Origin: CAZIPZ01 sp964541075
Lineage (GTDB): Bacteria > Acidobacteriota > Terriglobia > 20CM-2-55-15
Length of the DNA stretch: 10,681 bases
Assembly: GCA_964541075.1 (NCBI GenBank)
Contig: CAZIPZ010000141.1
Location: forward strand, 1-10,681
Reading direction: 5' to 3'
Shown: positions 1-6,950 of the stretch, piece after piece
How the letters are laid out: every line of letters begins with the position of its first letter
Numbering within the stretch: the stretch's first letter is position 1
Translations under genes and position numbers: made by a program
The notes under the pieces: model-generated
The model's database searches: none
The model's input: only the letters and a program-made list of their open reading frames with translations
Told to the model about the DNA's origin: nothing

Positions 1-256
1 ATGAGAATGTGATTTGCGAATCGAACCTTCGAGGTTTGGAAGCGAAGGGAATCGTAAGAGAACGATTAAACTTCCGTGACCACAAAGAGGGAAGAAGTGT
101 GACACGGATCATCAATGTTGTCACTGTGAAATGTTTGCATTTGAAATGTTTGCATTGTCTAAGATGTGGCGCGCCTCAACGTTTACTCATCCTTTATATG
201 ACTGAATGGACGGCCACTCTTTTAGGTCGTGACGGGAGATCAGTTAAAGTACCGTT
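1..256. other. Left-edge region with no supported gene
   Basis: No reading frame here looks like protein. A frame open from the left edge runs to 314, but it overlaps the start of the CorA gene, is rich in low-information Cys/Leu/His stretches from a duplicated DNA segment, and matches nothing I know. The segment contains a 15-bp tandem duplication (127-156) and a short inverted pair GTGACA/TGTCAC (99-104 and 119-124). It presumably holds the promoter of the transporter, but I could not find a convincing -35/-10 pair. Confidence 0.5.
127..156. repeat. Perfect 15-bp tandem duplication
   Basis: The 15-mer TGAAATGTTTGCATT occurs twice head to tail without mismatch (127-141 and 142-156), about 100 bp upstream of the CorA start. 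It is AT-rich relative to the surroundings. It could be a recent slippage or duplication event, or a pair of regulator sites. Nothing in the sequence decides between these. Confidence 0.85.
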
Positions 257-1222
257 ATGCTTGTCAGCTGCGTTGCGTATCAAAATGGGCTCAAACTGGC
301 GGATATTGCTCTAAGTGACATCAGTGAATATGTCAGCAAGCCCGACTGTTTCGTGTGGGTTGCAGTGAAGGACCCTAGTCGGGCCGAACTCGCCGAGCTT
401 CAGGAGGAGTTCGGACTACATGACCTGGCGGTGGAAGATGCGCATCATGGCTACCAGCGACCCAAAGTTGAAGAATACGGAAGGTCGCTGTTTGTTGTGC
501 TTCCGATCGTTGAGCTAACCGGTTCGGAGCTGCACACGGGAGAACTCGCTGTTTTCGCCGGAGACAACTATGTCTTTTCTGTGAGGCATAGAGCCGAGCG
601 AGGCTTTGTCGATCTGCGACACCGGATTGAAGCAGAACCGGAACTGCTGCGGCATGGTTCGGGATATGTACTGTATGCGCTCCTGGACACGGTCGTCGAC
701 CGGTATTTCCCGGTGATCAGCGCTCTGTCCAGCAGTTTGGAAGACATCGAAGAACGAATTTTCGCCGACCAGCCGACTCGATCCACGATCGAAGCGCTTT
801 ACGTCCTTAAGCAAAAACTCGCGGTTGTACAACACGGAGTCGGCCCTCTGCTGGAAGCCGCAGACAAACTTTATGGCGGCCGTGTGCCTCGCATTTGTGC
901 GTCTCTTCAAGACTATTTTCGAGACGTCCACGACCATCTTGTACGGTTGAGCCAGGCTATCGACAAGTTGCGCGATACATCCAACACCGCGACATCTACG
1001 AGCCTCGCCCTGATCACTCTTCAGGAAAGCGAAGTCACCAAACGCCTTGCCGCATACGCTGCTTTGGTTGCGGTGCCAACAATGGTTGCGGGCGTTTACG
1101 GCATGAACTTTGAATATATGCCCGAGTTGAGGTCTCCCTTTGGATATCCCACAGCGCTAATCTTCATGGCCATCATCGATGCGTACTTGTTCTACCGGTT
1201 CAGAAAAGCCAAGTGGCTCTAG
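257..1222 (+). CDS. corA: CorA-family magnesium transporter
   Basis: Complete 321-residue inner-membrane divalent cation channel of the CorA (2-TM-GxN) family, which works as a pentamer and takes up Mg2+, sometimes Co2+ or Ni2+. The signature Gly-Met-Asn is at residues 282-284, directly after TM1 (about 262-281) and followed by the loop FEYMPEL. TM2 is about 296-315 and the chain ends in the basic tail RFRKAKWL. The preceding 240 or so residues form the cytosolic alpha/beta domain and the long, charged stalk helix typical of the family, and overall length is normal. The start is bounded: an in-frame TAA lies at 245-247 and the ATG at 257 is the first start after it, although no good Shine-Dalgarno precedes it. 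An Asp (308) inside TM2 is mildly unusual. Neighbours give no functional link. Family assignment is firm; the transported ion is inferred. Confidence 0.95.
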   Translation: MLVSCVAYQNGLKLADIALSDISEYVSKPDCFVWVAVKDPSRAELAELQEEFGLHDLAVEDAHHGYQRPKVEEYGRSLFVVLPIVELTGSELHTGELAVFAGDNYVFSVRHRAERGFVDLRHRIEAEPELLRHGSGYVLYALLDTVVDRYFPVISALSSSLEDIEERIFADQPTRSTIEALYVLKQKLAVVQHGVGPLLEAADKLYGGRVPRICASLQDYFRDVHDHLVRLSQAIDKLRDTSNTATSTSLALITLQESEVTKRLAAYAALVAVPTMVAGVYGMNFEYMPELRSPFGYPTALIFMAIIDAYLFYRFRKAKWL

Positions 1223-1320
1223 GCAAGTTTACCGGAGCAATGGGATGGTGTAGTTCTGAACGAAATCCGGCTGAGGCGGACGCCGAGTGAAAAATCGTGA
1301 CCGGCATGAAAGGCAAGAGT

Positions 1321-1917
1321 ATGCGGATAACCAAAGCTCCAAAGGGTGCAAAAGGCAAGGATGAGAAGCGGTTGTCACCAGGACAATCTGAGGACCTACT
1401 CACGACGTTGAAAGCCCGTTTTGAGAAAAACATGAATCGCCATAAAGGTATCGAATGGGCAAAGGTCAAAGCAAAGCTTGAAACCAACACCGAAAAACTG
1501 TGGTCGCTGCAGGAAATGGAAACGACCGGCGGTGAGCCGGATGTTGTTGGTCATGACAAAAAGACAGGCGAGTACATTTTCTATGATTGCGCACCGGAGA
1601 GCCCGAACGGCCGGAGAAGCCTTTGTTACGACCGCGAAGCGCTGGAGTCCAGGAAGGAACATAAACCGCAAAACAGCGCCATGGATATGGCGGCCGCCAT
1701 GGGCATTGAGCTTTTAACGGAAGAACAGTATCGGGATTTGCAGAGACTTGGAGAATTCGACAGAAAAACTTCAAGCTGGGTGAAGACGCCTCCGGATATT
1801 CGAAACCTCGGCGGCGCCATCTTCTGTGATCGCCGCTACAACACGGTCTTCGTGTATCACAACGGCGCTGAATCTTACTATGCGGCCAGGGGATTCCGCG
1901 GCTTGCTGAGGATCTGA
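1321..1917 (+). CDS. DUF4256 family protein
   Basis: Soluble protein of about 198 residues that I recognise as a DUF4256 member (function unknown). Characteristic stretches are KARFEKNMNRHKGIEWAKV, the LWSLQEMETTGGEPDVVGHD region, EYIFYDCAPESPNGRRS, CYDREALESRKEHKP, and the C-terminal YNTVFVYHNGAESYYAARGF. No signal peptide or membrane segment is visible. The many conserved polar residues, a conserved Cys in YDCAPESP and another in LCYD suggest an enzyme or nucleotide-binding fold, but that is a guess. The frame stays open up to a GTG at 1297 and an ATG at 1306. I prefer the ATG at 1321 because AAAGG at 1309-1313 lies 7 nt in front of it, and because the residues before it are outside the conserved domain. 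It follows the CorA gene by about 100 bp on the same strand, so co-transcription is possible but unsupported. Confidence 0.88.
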   Translation: MRITKAPKGAKGKDEKRLSPGQSEDLLTTLKARFEKNMNRHKGIEWAKVKAKLETNTEKLWSLQEMETTGGEPDVVGHDKKTGEYIFYDCAPESPNGRRSLCYDREALESRKEHKPQNSAMDMAAAMGIELLTEEQYRDLQRLGEFDRKTSSWVKTPPDIRNLGGAIFCDRRYNTVFVYHNGAESYYAARGFRGLLRI

Positions 1918-2121
1918 ATCTGGACAAGGGTGAGAAACCCAGCAGCCCTGAAAAATCAAAGACAGGTGTGGTCCCGATCGTGTTGCAAATTTGTTAACGG
2001 CCCGTGAACAGTTTGAAACAGCTCTCCGCGAAAGAGTTTACGATTATGTTACGCGCGGGTTTCGGAAATATGTGGCATTCATAACGGAGTGAAAAGATTT
2101 TGTGCGAGGAGAAAATCTCAG

Positions 2122-3362
2122 ATGCTCCGTGGCGCCACCAGAATAGTTCTACTCTCTTGCGCAGTATTGACAAGCGCTCTATGCGGCGCAGAAACAGCTC
2201 ACGCGCAAACGGCGCCGAGCGTTACACAGGTTGACGCGTCCAGGGGCGGCGTTACGATTTCATCCGGTGTGAACAGTCTCACCATCGGAGCGCGTTTCCA
2301 GTTTCGTTGGATCGTCGAGGAAAGAGAGGCGTCCGACTCAGACACACTTGGATCGAACGCCGGCTCGCCGGACGGTATACGCGGCCAGTTTGACGTCCCC
2401 CGCATGCGCATATCGCTTTCAGGAGGTGCGTTTCGGCCGTGGATGAAATACCTGTTCCAGTTCGACTTCAGCCGAACCTCAGGTGAAGGCGACAGCAAGA
2501 TCAAAGACGCCGTATTCGAAATCCGCCCACCGAATAGAAGTTTCCGGTTCATGATGGGTCAGTTCAAAGCTCCTTCGGTCTGCAACAGATCACTTCTTCT
2601 GGACGGCTGCAATTTGTGGATCGGGCGATTACCGATAACAAATTCAGTCCCGGGCGGGACATGGGTGCGATGCTCAGTGGATCGCTTGCCGGCCAAAAGG
2701 TGGGATACAGCATCGGCGCCTTTAATAGTTCGGGCGAGTCGGTGCGGCAACTAAACCGCTCGCATATGTGGGCGACCAGAGTTTTCTTCAATCCGTTGGG
2801 TGAGTACAACATTTCTGAGGGTTCGAGCGACGCCGGCGACAGCCCGGTGCTCCATCTTGGATTTGCCGCCCGGGGAGGCGAACCGATTCGCGGTCGTTCG
2901 CGACTCGAAGTATTTCGAGACACCGACAATCAATCGGCTATGGACGTCGAGTTCGCCTTCAAATCGCGGCGGCTTTACTCAACGGCCGAATTTTTCTGGA
3001 TGACCGATGAGCAACAGAATCCTGTTTCGGGAAGGGATATCGACTCGAATGGGTTTCACGCGCAATTGAGCTTCATGCCCGTCGCACCACTGCTGGAAGT
3101 CGGCGTCCGGTATTCCGAAATCAGTCCTGACACCCAGGTGGATGGCGCCCAGCTCCAGGAAGTAAGGGCGGTCGCCAACTACTATTGGCGAGCGCATAAC
3201 CTGAAAGTCCAGGGGGACGTCGGCCAGGTCATTTATGGCGAGTCGTTTGGATCGTTATCCTCCACAGCTCGTGCAGGTCTACCGTCAATCGGGAACCGCC
3301 TCGTGCGAGGCCAGCGTTTGTCGGATACGGAATTCAGGCTGCAATTCCAACTGTTGTTCTAA
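2122..3362 (+). pseudogene. Phosphate-selective porin O/P-like outer-membrane porin, frameshifted
   Basis: An outer-membrane beta-barrel of the OprO/OprP (porin_O_P) type split over two frames. The first frame has a signal peptide (cleavage near TAHA-QT), then LTIGARFQFRWI, FDVPRMRISLSGG, MKYLFQFDFSRTSGEG, IKDAVFEIRPP and FMMGQFKAP, all family hallmarks. At codon 151 the match stops. One extra base after CC at 2572-2573 gives Pro-Phe-Gly followed by LQQITSSGRLQFVDRAITDN in the second frame, continuing through FSPGRDMGAMLSGSLAG to a C-terminal barrel strand ending in Phe. With the base restored the protein would be about 413 residues, normal for the family. The start at 2122 is chosen because GAGGAG (2106-2111) lies 10 nt upstream; a GTG at 2089 is an alternative. 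As read, translation makes a truncated 210-residue product with a nonsense tail. It is either a recent pseudogene or a sequencing/assembly error. Substrate specificity (phosphate or other) cannot be read from the sequence. Confidence 0.85.
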
Positions 3363-3400
3363 GGACGATATCCAACCTGAAACCATCGGCCGAAGGAAAG

Positions 3401-3430
3401 TCGCAGCCGGCGGCGCGCCGCCGGCTGCGA
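3401..3430. terminator. Perfect GC-rich palindrome between convergent genes
   Basis: The 30 nt form a perfect palindrome (left arm TCGCAGCCGGCGGCG, right arm its exact reverse complement), foldable as a stem of about 13 bp with a 4-nt loop in either RNA direction. It sits 38 bp after the stop of the rightward porin and 13 bp after the stop of the leftward receptor, the expected place for a bidirectional terminator. No clear U-tract follows on the + strand; the - strand side has only a short pyrimidine stretch. Termination could therefore be factor-assisted, or it may simply be a 3'-end stabilising hairpin. Confidence 0.65.
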
Positions 3431-3443
3431 TGTTGAGGCAAGT

Positions 3444-6338
3444 CTAGAATGTGTACCGCACGAGCAAACGCGCAACTCGCGGCGGCAAGGTTTGGGTCGG
3501 CGTTCTAAAACTGGTTCCGGTCAGATTGTTGATGCCAATTACGGCGCCGGAATTGAAAACATTGAATATGTCGAGGCCGAAGCCGAGCTTTGCCCAACGT
3601 TCGTTGAACACGAACGTCTTTTCGGCGCGGAAATCGACGATCTTCACGGTGTCCATCCGGTAAGCCCCGATCGGTTCAACGTAGAGATTGAGAACGCCCT
3701 GATTCGTGCGAGGACTATTCCATCGTCGGCCATAAGCTTCGCCGTCGGCGGCGCGCACGACTCCGGAAATGCTGACTCCATAAGGCGCCAAATACGTTCC
3801 CATCACTTTCGCATGCCAGGTTTGGTAGTACTCGCCTGAGTTGTACAGAAGATTATTGGGATCGGTGGGAACAGTGCCGCCCCAAGTCTTACGGTTCAGG
3901 TAATCCCAACCCGTCACCAACTGCCATCGATTGGAAAAGCGTTTGATCACTTCAATATCGATGGCGCTGTTGGAGTCGCTGTTTTCCGGAACGTTTTGGT
4001 AAATCTCCCGGACGCTTCCCACGTACTGAGGCTGCAGGCTATAGAGCGTAATGGTGCGGTCATCGGACGTCCCCGTTCTGCCATCGGGTCCTTGATCAAC
4101 GCCCGTAAGCGGAATGTTGTATGCCGAGAACGGAATTGCGACATTGACGTTCTGACCTTTGTTCTTCTGGAACTTCCGCACGAGAACGACACGCAGCGAG
4201 ACGTTCGAGACCAATTCGCGATCCACACCCAATGTGTATTCGTCCGTAAACGACGCCTTAATGTTCGGATCGATGTCGCGATCGCGTCCGCCCGCCACAC
4301 TCACAAGTGTTTTTCCTGCCGGATCAAAGTTGCAGCGGGTCAAGTAACAGTTTGCCGCTGGACCGCTGGCATCCCAAACATAACGCGTTTGCGTTCGGGT
4401 CATTGGGTTCACCATTCCAGCAAGACTGCCTTGCTCACCGACGTCGTCCATGTATCGTCCGTAGGACGCCTTCAATGCGGTCTTTCCATCACCGAAGATG
4501 TCGTAGGTCAATGACAGGCGGGGAACCAGGCCCTTCAGAGCCGGCATATCTCGCGCAGGAACGACGAGCCTGGTTTGATAACGACCGGCGCCCTTCTTTT
4601 CCTGGTCCGTATAGAAGGAGACTGTTCGATCGTACCGGAAGCCAAGGCCGAGGGTGAGTTTCGGCGACAGTTTCCACGTGTCGTTGAAGTAGTAAACCCA
4701 TGACCGCATTCCACGTTCAGTGCGGAATGGAAGATCCAGCGTGTCGATGAAAGCCGGTGTTCTGAAACCATTCCGGTAGTACAAGATGATCTGATCGACG
4801 GTGCCTTCCTCCTCTTGATACATGATGTAGCCGTTTCGCGACAAACCCGTCCGGACGTTGTGAGTGCCTGTGATGAAATTGTCGCTCGTGACGGACAGAT
4901 TGAAGACGTTGTACTGCCAGTTCAGGTTTCGCTGAGTGTTCGGTCCCGATCCTGTGGAATTTTGAGCAAACCCGGTATTCTCGCCGGAAAATCCACCGCG
5001 AACGAGCTGCGTGTCGAGGTCCCGCCGGCTGTACTCGAACACACGGCGATAGTATGGCCAGCGTCGATCATGCGCGTTGACAGACGTGTCAAACGTAACG
5101 CGGCTGTTCAGAATCCATGTCCACTGGCCCTTATCGATGAAGTTTGGATATGTCTGGCGGATGGAGGAATCCGTATTGAAGAAGCCGGCGCTCGGTCCCA
5201 GCCCGCCGCGGTAGGGTTGATGTTTGTCCATCCATGCCTGCATGAAGGTCAATTGATGACTCGGCGTCAGTTGGTAATTCAATTTGATAGTGCCCGCCGG
5301 CAGATCCGTCCAGAACGTTTGGTCTTCGTTCGACGGAGAGTCATTGACGTACGTTCCAATCGGTGAGTTCCGGCAACCCAACACCTCGGCGCAGCCGCCT
5401 TTTTTATAGCCGGGCGAGAAAACTCCAACCCAGTTCCGGCGCGCCGAAATGTACCACCAGAATTTATCTTTCTGAAGAGGCCCGCCCAGGTCGGCATTGA
5501 CATCGTAAAAACGCGAAATCCTATTGGTTTCCGTCAATCCGGCCGCCTTCAGCGAATCGGTGAGGTTCGACGACTGGAGCTTTGGCGTTTCCCAATATGT
5601 TTCCCAGCGGCCGTGAAGCTCGTTGCTGCCACTCTTTGTAATTTTGTTGGTGTAGACGCCGGCGACTTTCATTTCTGCGCTCTTCGCAGCCGTGACCACC
5701 TGCACCTCATCGAGCGATCCGAAATCGCCATACACCGCGGCGGCTACGATCACGCCGTCTTGAAGGTTGTATTCCTGGCCGTCGGTGCCGTAATTTCGGA
5801 GTCCCGTAGATGTTCCAACCATGCTGCCGCCCACGTCCCACTTGCGGACCATAACGCCGGGCGCCATAGCCGCAACGGCGATGTAGTCGCGTGCCGTGGG
5901 GAGGTTGGCCAGCATCTGCGGAGTCAGATTGACCGCGACCGTGGAACTCTGGGTGTCCACAACAGGCGAGGCGCCGGTCACAGTAATAGTTTCCGATTGC
6001 GTCGCAACTTGCAGCGACGCGTTGATGGTTGCAGTAAATCCTGCCGTGATTTGAATCCCTTCCCGAATCAGCGTGGCGAACCCCGGAAGCTCAAACTTGA
6101 GCGTGTATGCCCCCAGGGGCAGCATTTCAAATCGGTAAGCGCCTCTCTCATCAGTTATGGCTTCCCGGACACCCATTACAGCCGAACTCGACAAAGAGAT
6201 GTTCACGCCGGGTATCACCGCGCCGCTATTGTCAGTGACGCGGCCCGTAATGGCGCCGGTGCCTTGCTGGCCAGCCGCCGGTTGAGCCAGCAGGGCCATG
6301 GAAAGCAGAATCAAAACAAAACATTGGAATCCTCTCAT
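3444..6338 (-). CDS. Oar-like TonB-dependent receptor (receptor 1)
   Basis: A 964-residue outer-membrane receptor. Residues 1-23 are a signal peptide (MRGFQCFVLILLSMALLAQP then AAG). Residues about 28-112 are a carboxypeptidase-regulatory-like beta-sandwich (GAITGRVTDNSGAVIPGV, DERGAYRFEMLPLGAYTL, ELPGF), then ETITVTG and PVVDTQSS. The plug domain follows (LPTARDYIAVAAMAPGV; YGTDGQEYNLQDGV), then a large 22-strand-type barrel ending in the strand RVARLLVRYTF. The class imports or binds large ligands using TonB energy; the ligand is unknown. Cys316 and Cys322 form a close pair just after the plug. A second pair occurs in NCYLTRCNFD, and an acidic loop VDQGPDGRTGTSDD resembles Ca2+-binding loops. 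The start at 6338 is set by AGGGAGGA 7 nt upstream and by the signal peptide; the frame is open 13 codons further. It lies 87 bp downstream of a small exported protein on the same strand and is a paralogue of the receptor at 6951-9848. Confidence 0.93.
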   Translation of the reverse strand: MRGFQCFVLILLSMALLAQPAAGQQGTGAITGRVTDNSGAVIPGVNISLSSSAVMGVREAITDERGAYRFEMLPLGAYTLKFELPGFATLIREGIQITAGFTATINASLQVATQSETITVTGASPVVDTQSSTVAVNLTPQMLANLPTARDYIAVAAMAPGVMVRKWDVGGSMVGTSTGLRNYGTDGQEYNLQDGVIVAAAVYGDFGSLDEVQVVTAAKSAEMKVAGVYTNKITKSGSNELHGRWETYWETPKLQSSNLTDSLKAAGLTETNRISRFYDVNADLGGPLQKDKFWWYISARRNWVGVFSPGYKKGGCAEVLGCRNSPIGTYVNDSPSNEDQTFWTDLPAGTIKLNYQLTPSHQLTFMQAWMDKHQPYRGGLGPSAGFFNTDSSIRQTYPNFIDKGQWTWILNSRVTFDTSVNAHDRRWPYYRRVFEYSRRDLDTQLVRGGFSGENTGFAQNSTGSGPNTQRNLNWQYNVFNLSVTSDNFITGTHNVRTGLSRNGYIMYQEEEGTVDQIILYYRNGFRTPAFIDTLDLPFRTERGMRSWVYYFNDTWKLSPKLTLGLGFRYDRTVSFYTDQEKKGAGRYQTRLVVPARDMPALKGLVPRLSLTYDIFGDGKTALKASYGRYMDDVGEQGSLAGMVNPMTRTQTRYVWDASGPAANCYLTRCNFDPAGKTLVSVAGGRDRDIDPNIKASFTDEYTLGVDRELVSNVSLRVVLVRKFQKNKGQNVNVAIPFSAYNIPLTGVDQGPDGRTGTSDDRTITLYSLQPQYVGSVREIYQNVPENSDSNSAIDIEVIKRFSNRWQLVTGWDYLNRKTWGGTVPTDPNNLLYNSGEYYQTWHAKVMGTYLAPYGVSISGVVRAADGEAYGRRWNSPRTNQGVLNLYVEPIGAYRMDTVKIVDFRAEKTFVFNERWAKLGFGLDIFNVFNSGAVIGINNLTGTSFRTPTQTLPPRVARLLVRYTF

Positions 6339-6345
6339 CGCAAAT

Positions 6346-6353
6346 TCCTCCCT
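6346..6353 (-). promoter_or_regulatory. Ribosome binding site fixing receptor 1 start
   Basis: On the - strand AGGGAGGA lies 7 nt before the ATG at 6338. It selects this start over the upstream in-frame ATG at 6377, which would place 13 charged residues in front of the signal peptide. Confidence 0.8.
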
Positions 6354-6394
6354 CTTATGCCCGTCGCGCAAGGGCAAGAAAAATCAAGATCAGT

Positions 6395-6403
6395 CAAATT
6401 GGT
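6395..6403. promoter_or_regulatory. Operator half-site candidate upstream of receptor 1
   Basis: The 9-mer CAAATTGGT (- strand ACCAATTTG) lies 57 bp before the receptor 1 start. The same 9-mer forms the core of the palindrome in front of receptor 2 (10056-10064). In both places the - strand continues into TTGAC (here ACCAATTTGACT). No good -10 follows here. One regulator acting on both receptors is an inference from this shared string only. Confidence 0.35.
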
Positions 6404-6425
6404 GCAAAGGTCCTCAGTAAGAGAG

Positions 6426-6773
6426 CTATCCGGTTGACTTTGTCTTAAGTTGAGAGGCGGGCGGACCTCGAGGAGGAGTCGGACGATCCGTTTTCGCGGG
6501 AACAGTAGCAAGTTCTGGTTTTTCGGTATTGGTGTAACGCGGCGCCGGCTGCGGTAACGGAGTAATAGGGGGCAGCACCGCCCAAAGTTCCACACGCCTC
6601 TTTTGAGCTTCTCTAAAATGAGGATACGCGTCGATCCAGTAACGTGCTTCTTCGTAGTTCTGTTCGATCGAGACGCTGCTGTAGCGTTGCGCGGCATGGA
6701 GCGTGCGGTCCGCCGTCACTGCAACAGTGGCGGTGATATAGAAAAACGCAAAGGCCGCGACGATCCGATTCAT
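6426..6773 (-). CDS. Small exported proline-rich protein of unknown function
   Basis: A 115-residue protein that I do not recognise. The N-terminus (MNRIVAAFAFFYITATVAVT) is a signal peptide or membrane anchor. A polar, probably helical middle follows (EQNYEEARYWIDAYPHFREA, then QKRRVELWAVLPP), and then a proline-, threonine- and lysine-rich tail with no predicted fold. This layout suggests a periplasmic or envelope-attached protein with a disordered C-terminus. The start at 6773 puts the hydrophobic stretch at the N-terminus; an ATG at 6782 is three codons upstream. Neither has a clear Shine-Dalgarno. It precedes receptor 1 by 87 bp on the same strand, so the two may be one transcript, and a promoter candidate lies at 6807-6836. 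It is real on the grounds of its signal-like N-terminus and position, but short-gene uncertainty remains. Confidence 0.6.
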   Translation of the reverse strand: MNRIVAAFAFFYITATVAVTADRTLHAAQRYSSVSIEQNYEEARYWIDAYPHFREAQKRRVELWAVLPPITPLPQPAPRYTNTEKPELATVPAKTDRPTPPRGPPASQLKTKSTG

Positions 6774-6806
6774 GACCGGCATGTTTTTTTGATAAAAAGT
6801 GAGGCC

Positions 6807-6836
6807 ACCGTATCATCGCAGGCTTTTAAACGTCAA
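6807..6836 (-). promoter_or_regulatory. Promoter candidate for small exported protein / receptor 1
   Basis: On the - strand TTGACG (6831-6836) is followed after 18 bp by TACGGT (6807-6812), preceded by TG with one base between, an extended -10 arrangement. The -35 is good and the -10 is weak. Transcription would begin about 20-27 nt before the small gene. Confidence 0.35.
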
Positions 6837-6846
6837 TCGCAAAAGC

Positions 6847-6936
6847 GGCGCAAAGGGGAAGCAACGAAGTGGACAGTGAACAATGTTTGGGTTTCAGAAA
6901 TTGCTCACTGTCCAACTTTTTGCGTCCCTTTGCGCC
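6847..6936. repeat. Long imperfect inverted repeat, possible terminator or REP-like element
   Basis: Arms 6847-6883 and 6901-6936 are about 37 nt each and match over most of their length, including GGCGCAAAGGG at the outer end and GGACAGTGA near the loop. The loop is 17 nt. On the - strand the hairpin begins 15 nt after the stop of receptor 2 and ends in CGCTTTTG, so it can act as the receptor 2 terminator. On the + strand it is followed by a C5T6 run (6942-6952). The size and mismatched arms are unusual for a plain terminator and resemble a dispersed palindromic repeat. Confidence 0.7.
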
Positions 6937-6950
6937 TGTCTCCCCCTTTT

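Noticed and set aside
9..314. 101-codon frame at the left edge
   Set aside because: It overlaps the CorA start, includes the 15-bp tandem duplication as a repeated KCLH segment, and has no recognisable motif.
1928..1940. Small GGGT/ACCC hairpin after the DUF4256 gene
   Set aside because: A 4-bp stem with no U-tract is too weak to call a terminator.
1991..2092. Short protein-like frame (REQFETALRERVYDYVTRGF) between the DUF4256 gene and the porin, and a second 26-codon frame from GTG 2004
   Set aside because: The first has only a TTG start and no ribosome site, and no family match. The two overlapping frames cannot both be real and neither is supported. The first could be a gene remnant.
5613..6437. 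274-codon open frame on the + strand
   Set aside because: Antisense to the signal peptide, regulatory and plug domains of receptor 1. The composition (many His/Arg/Val) reflects the reverse complement of that gene, and there is no recognisable motif.
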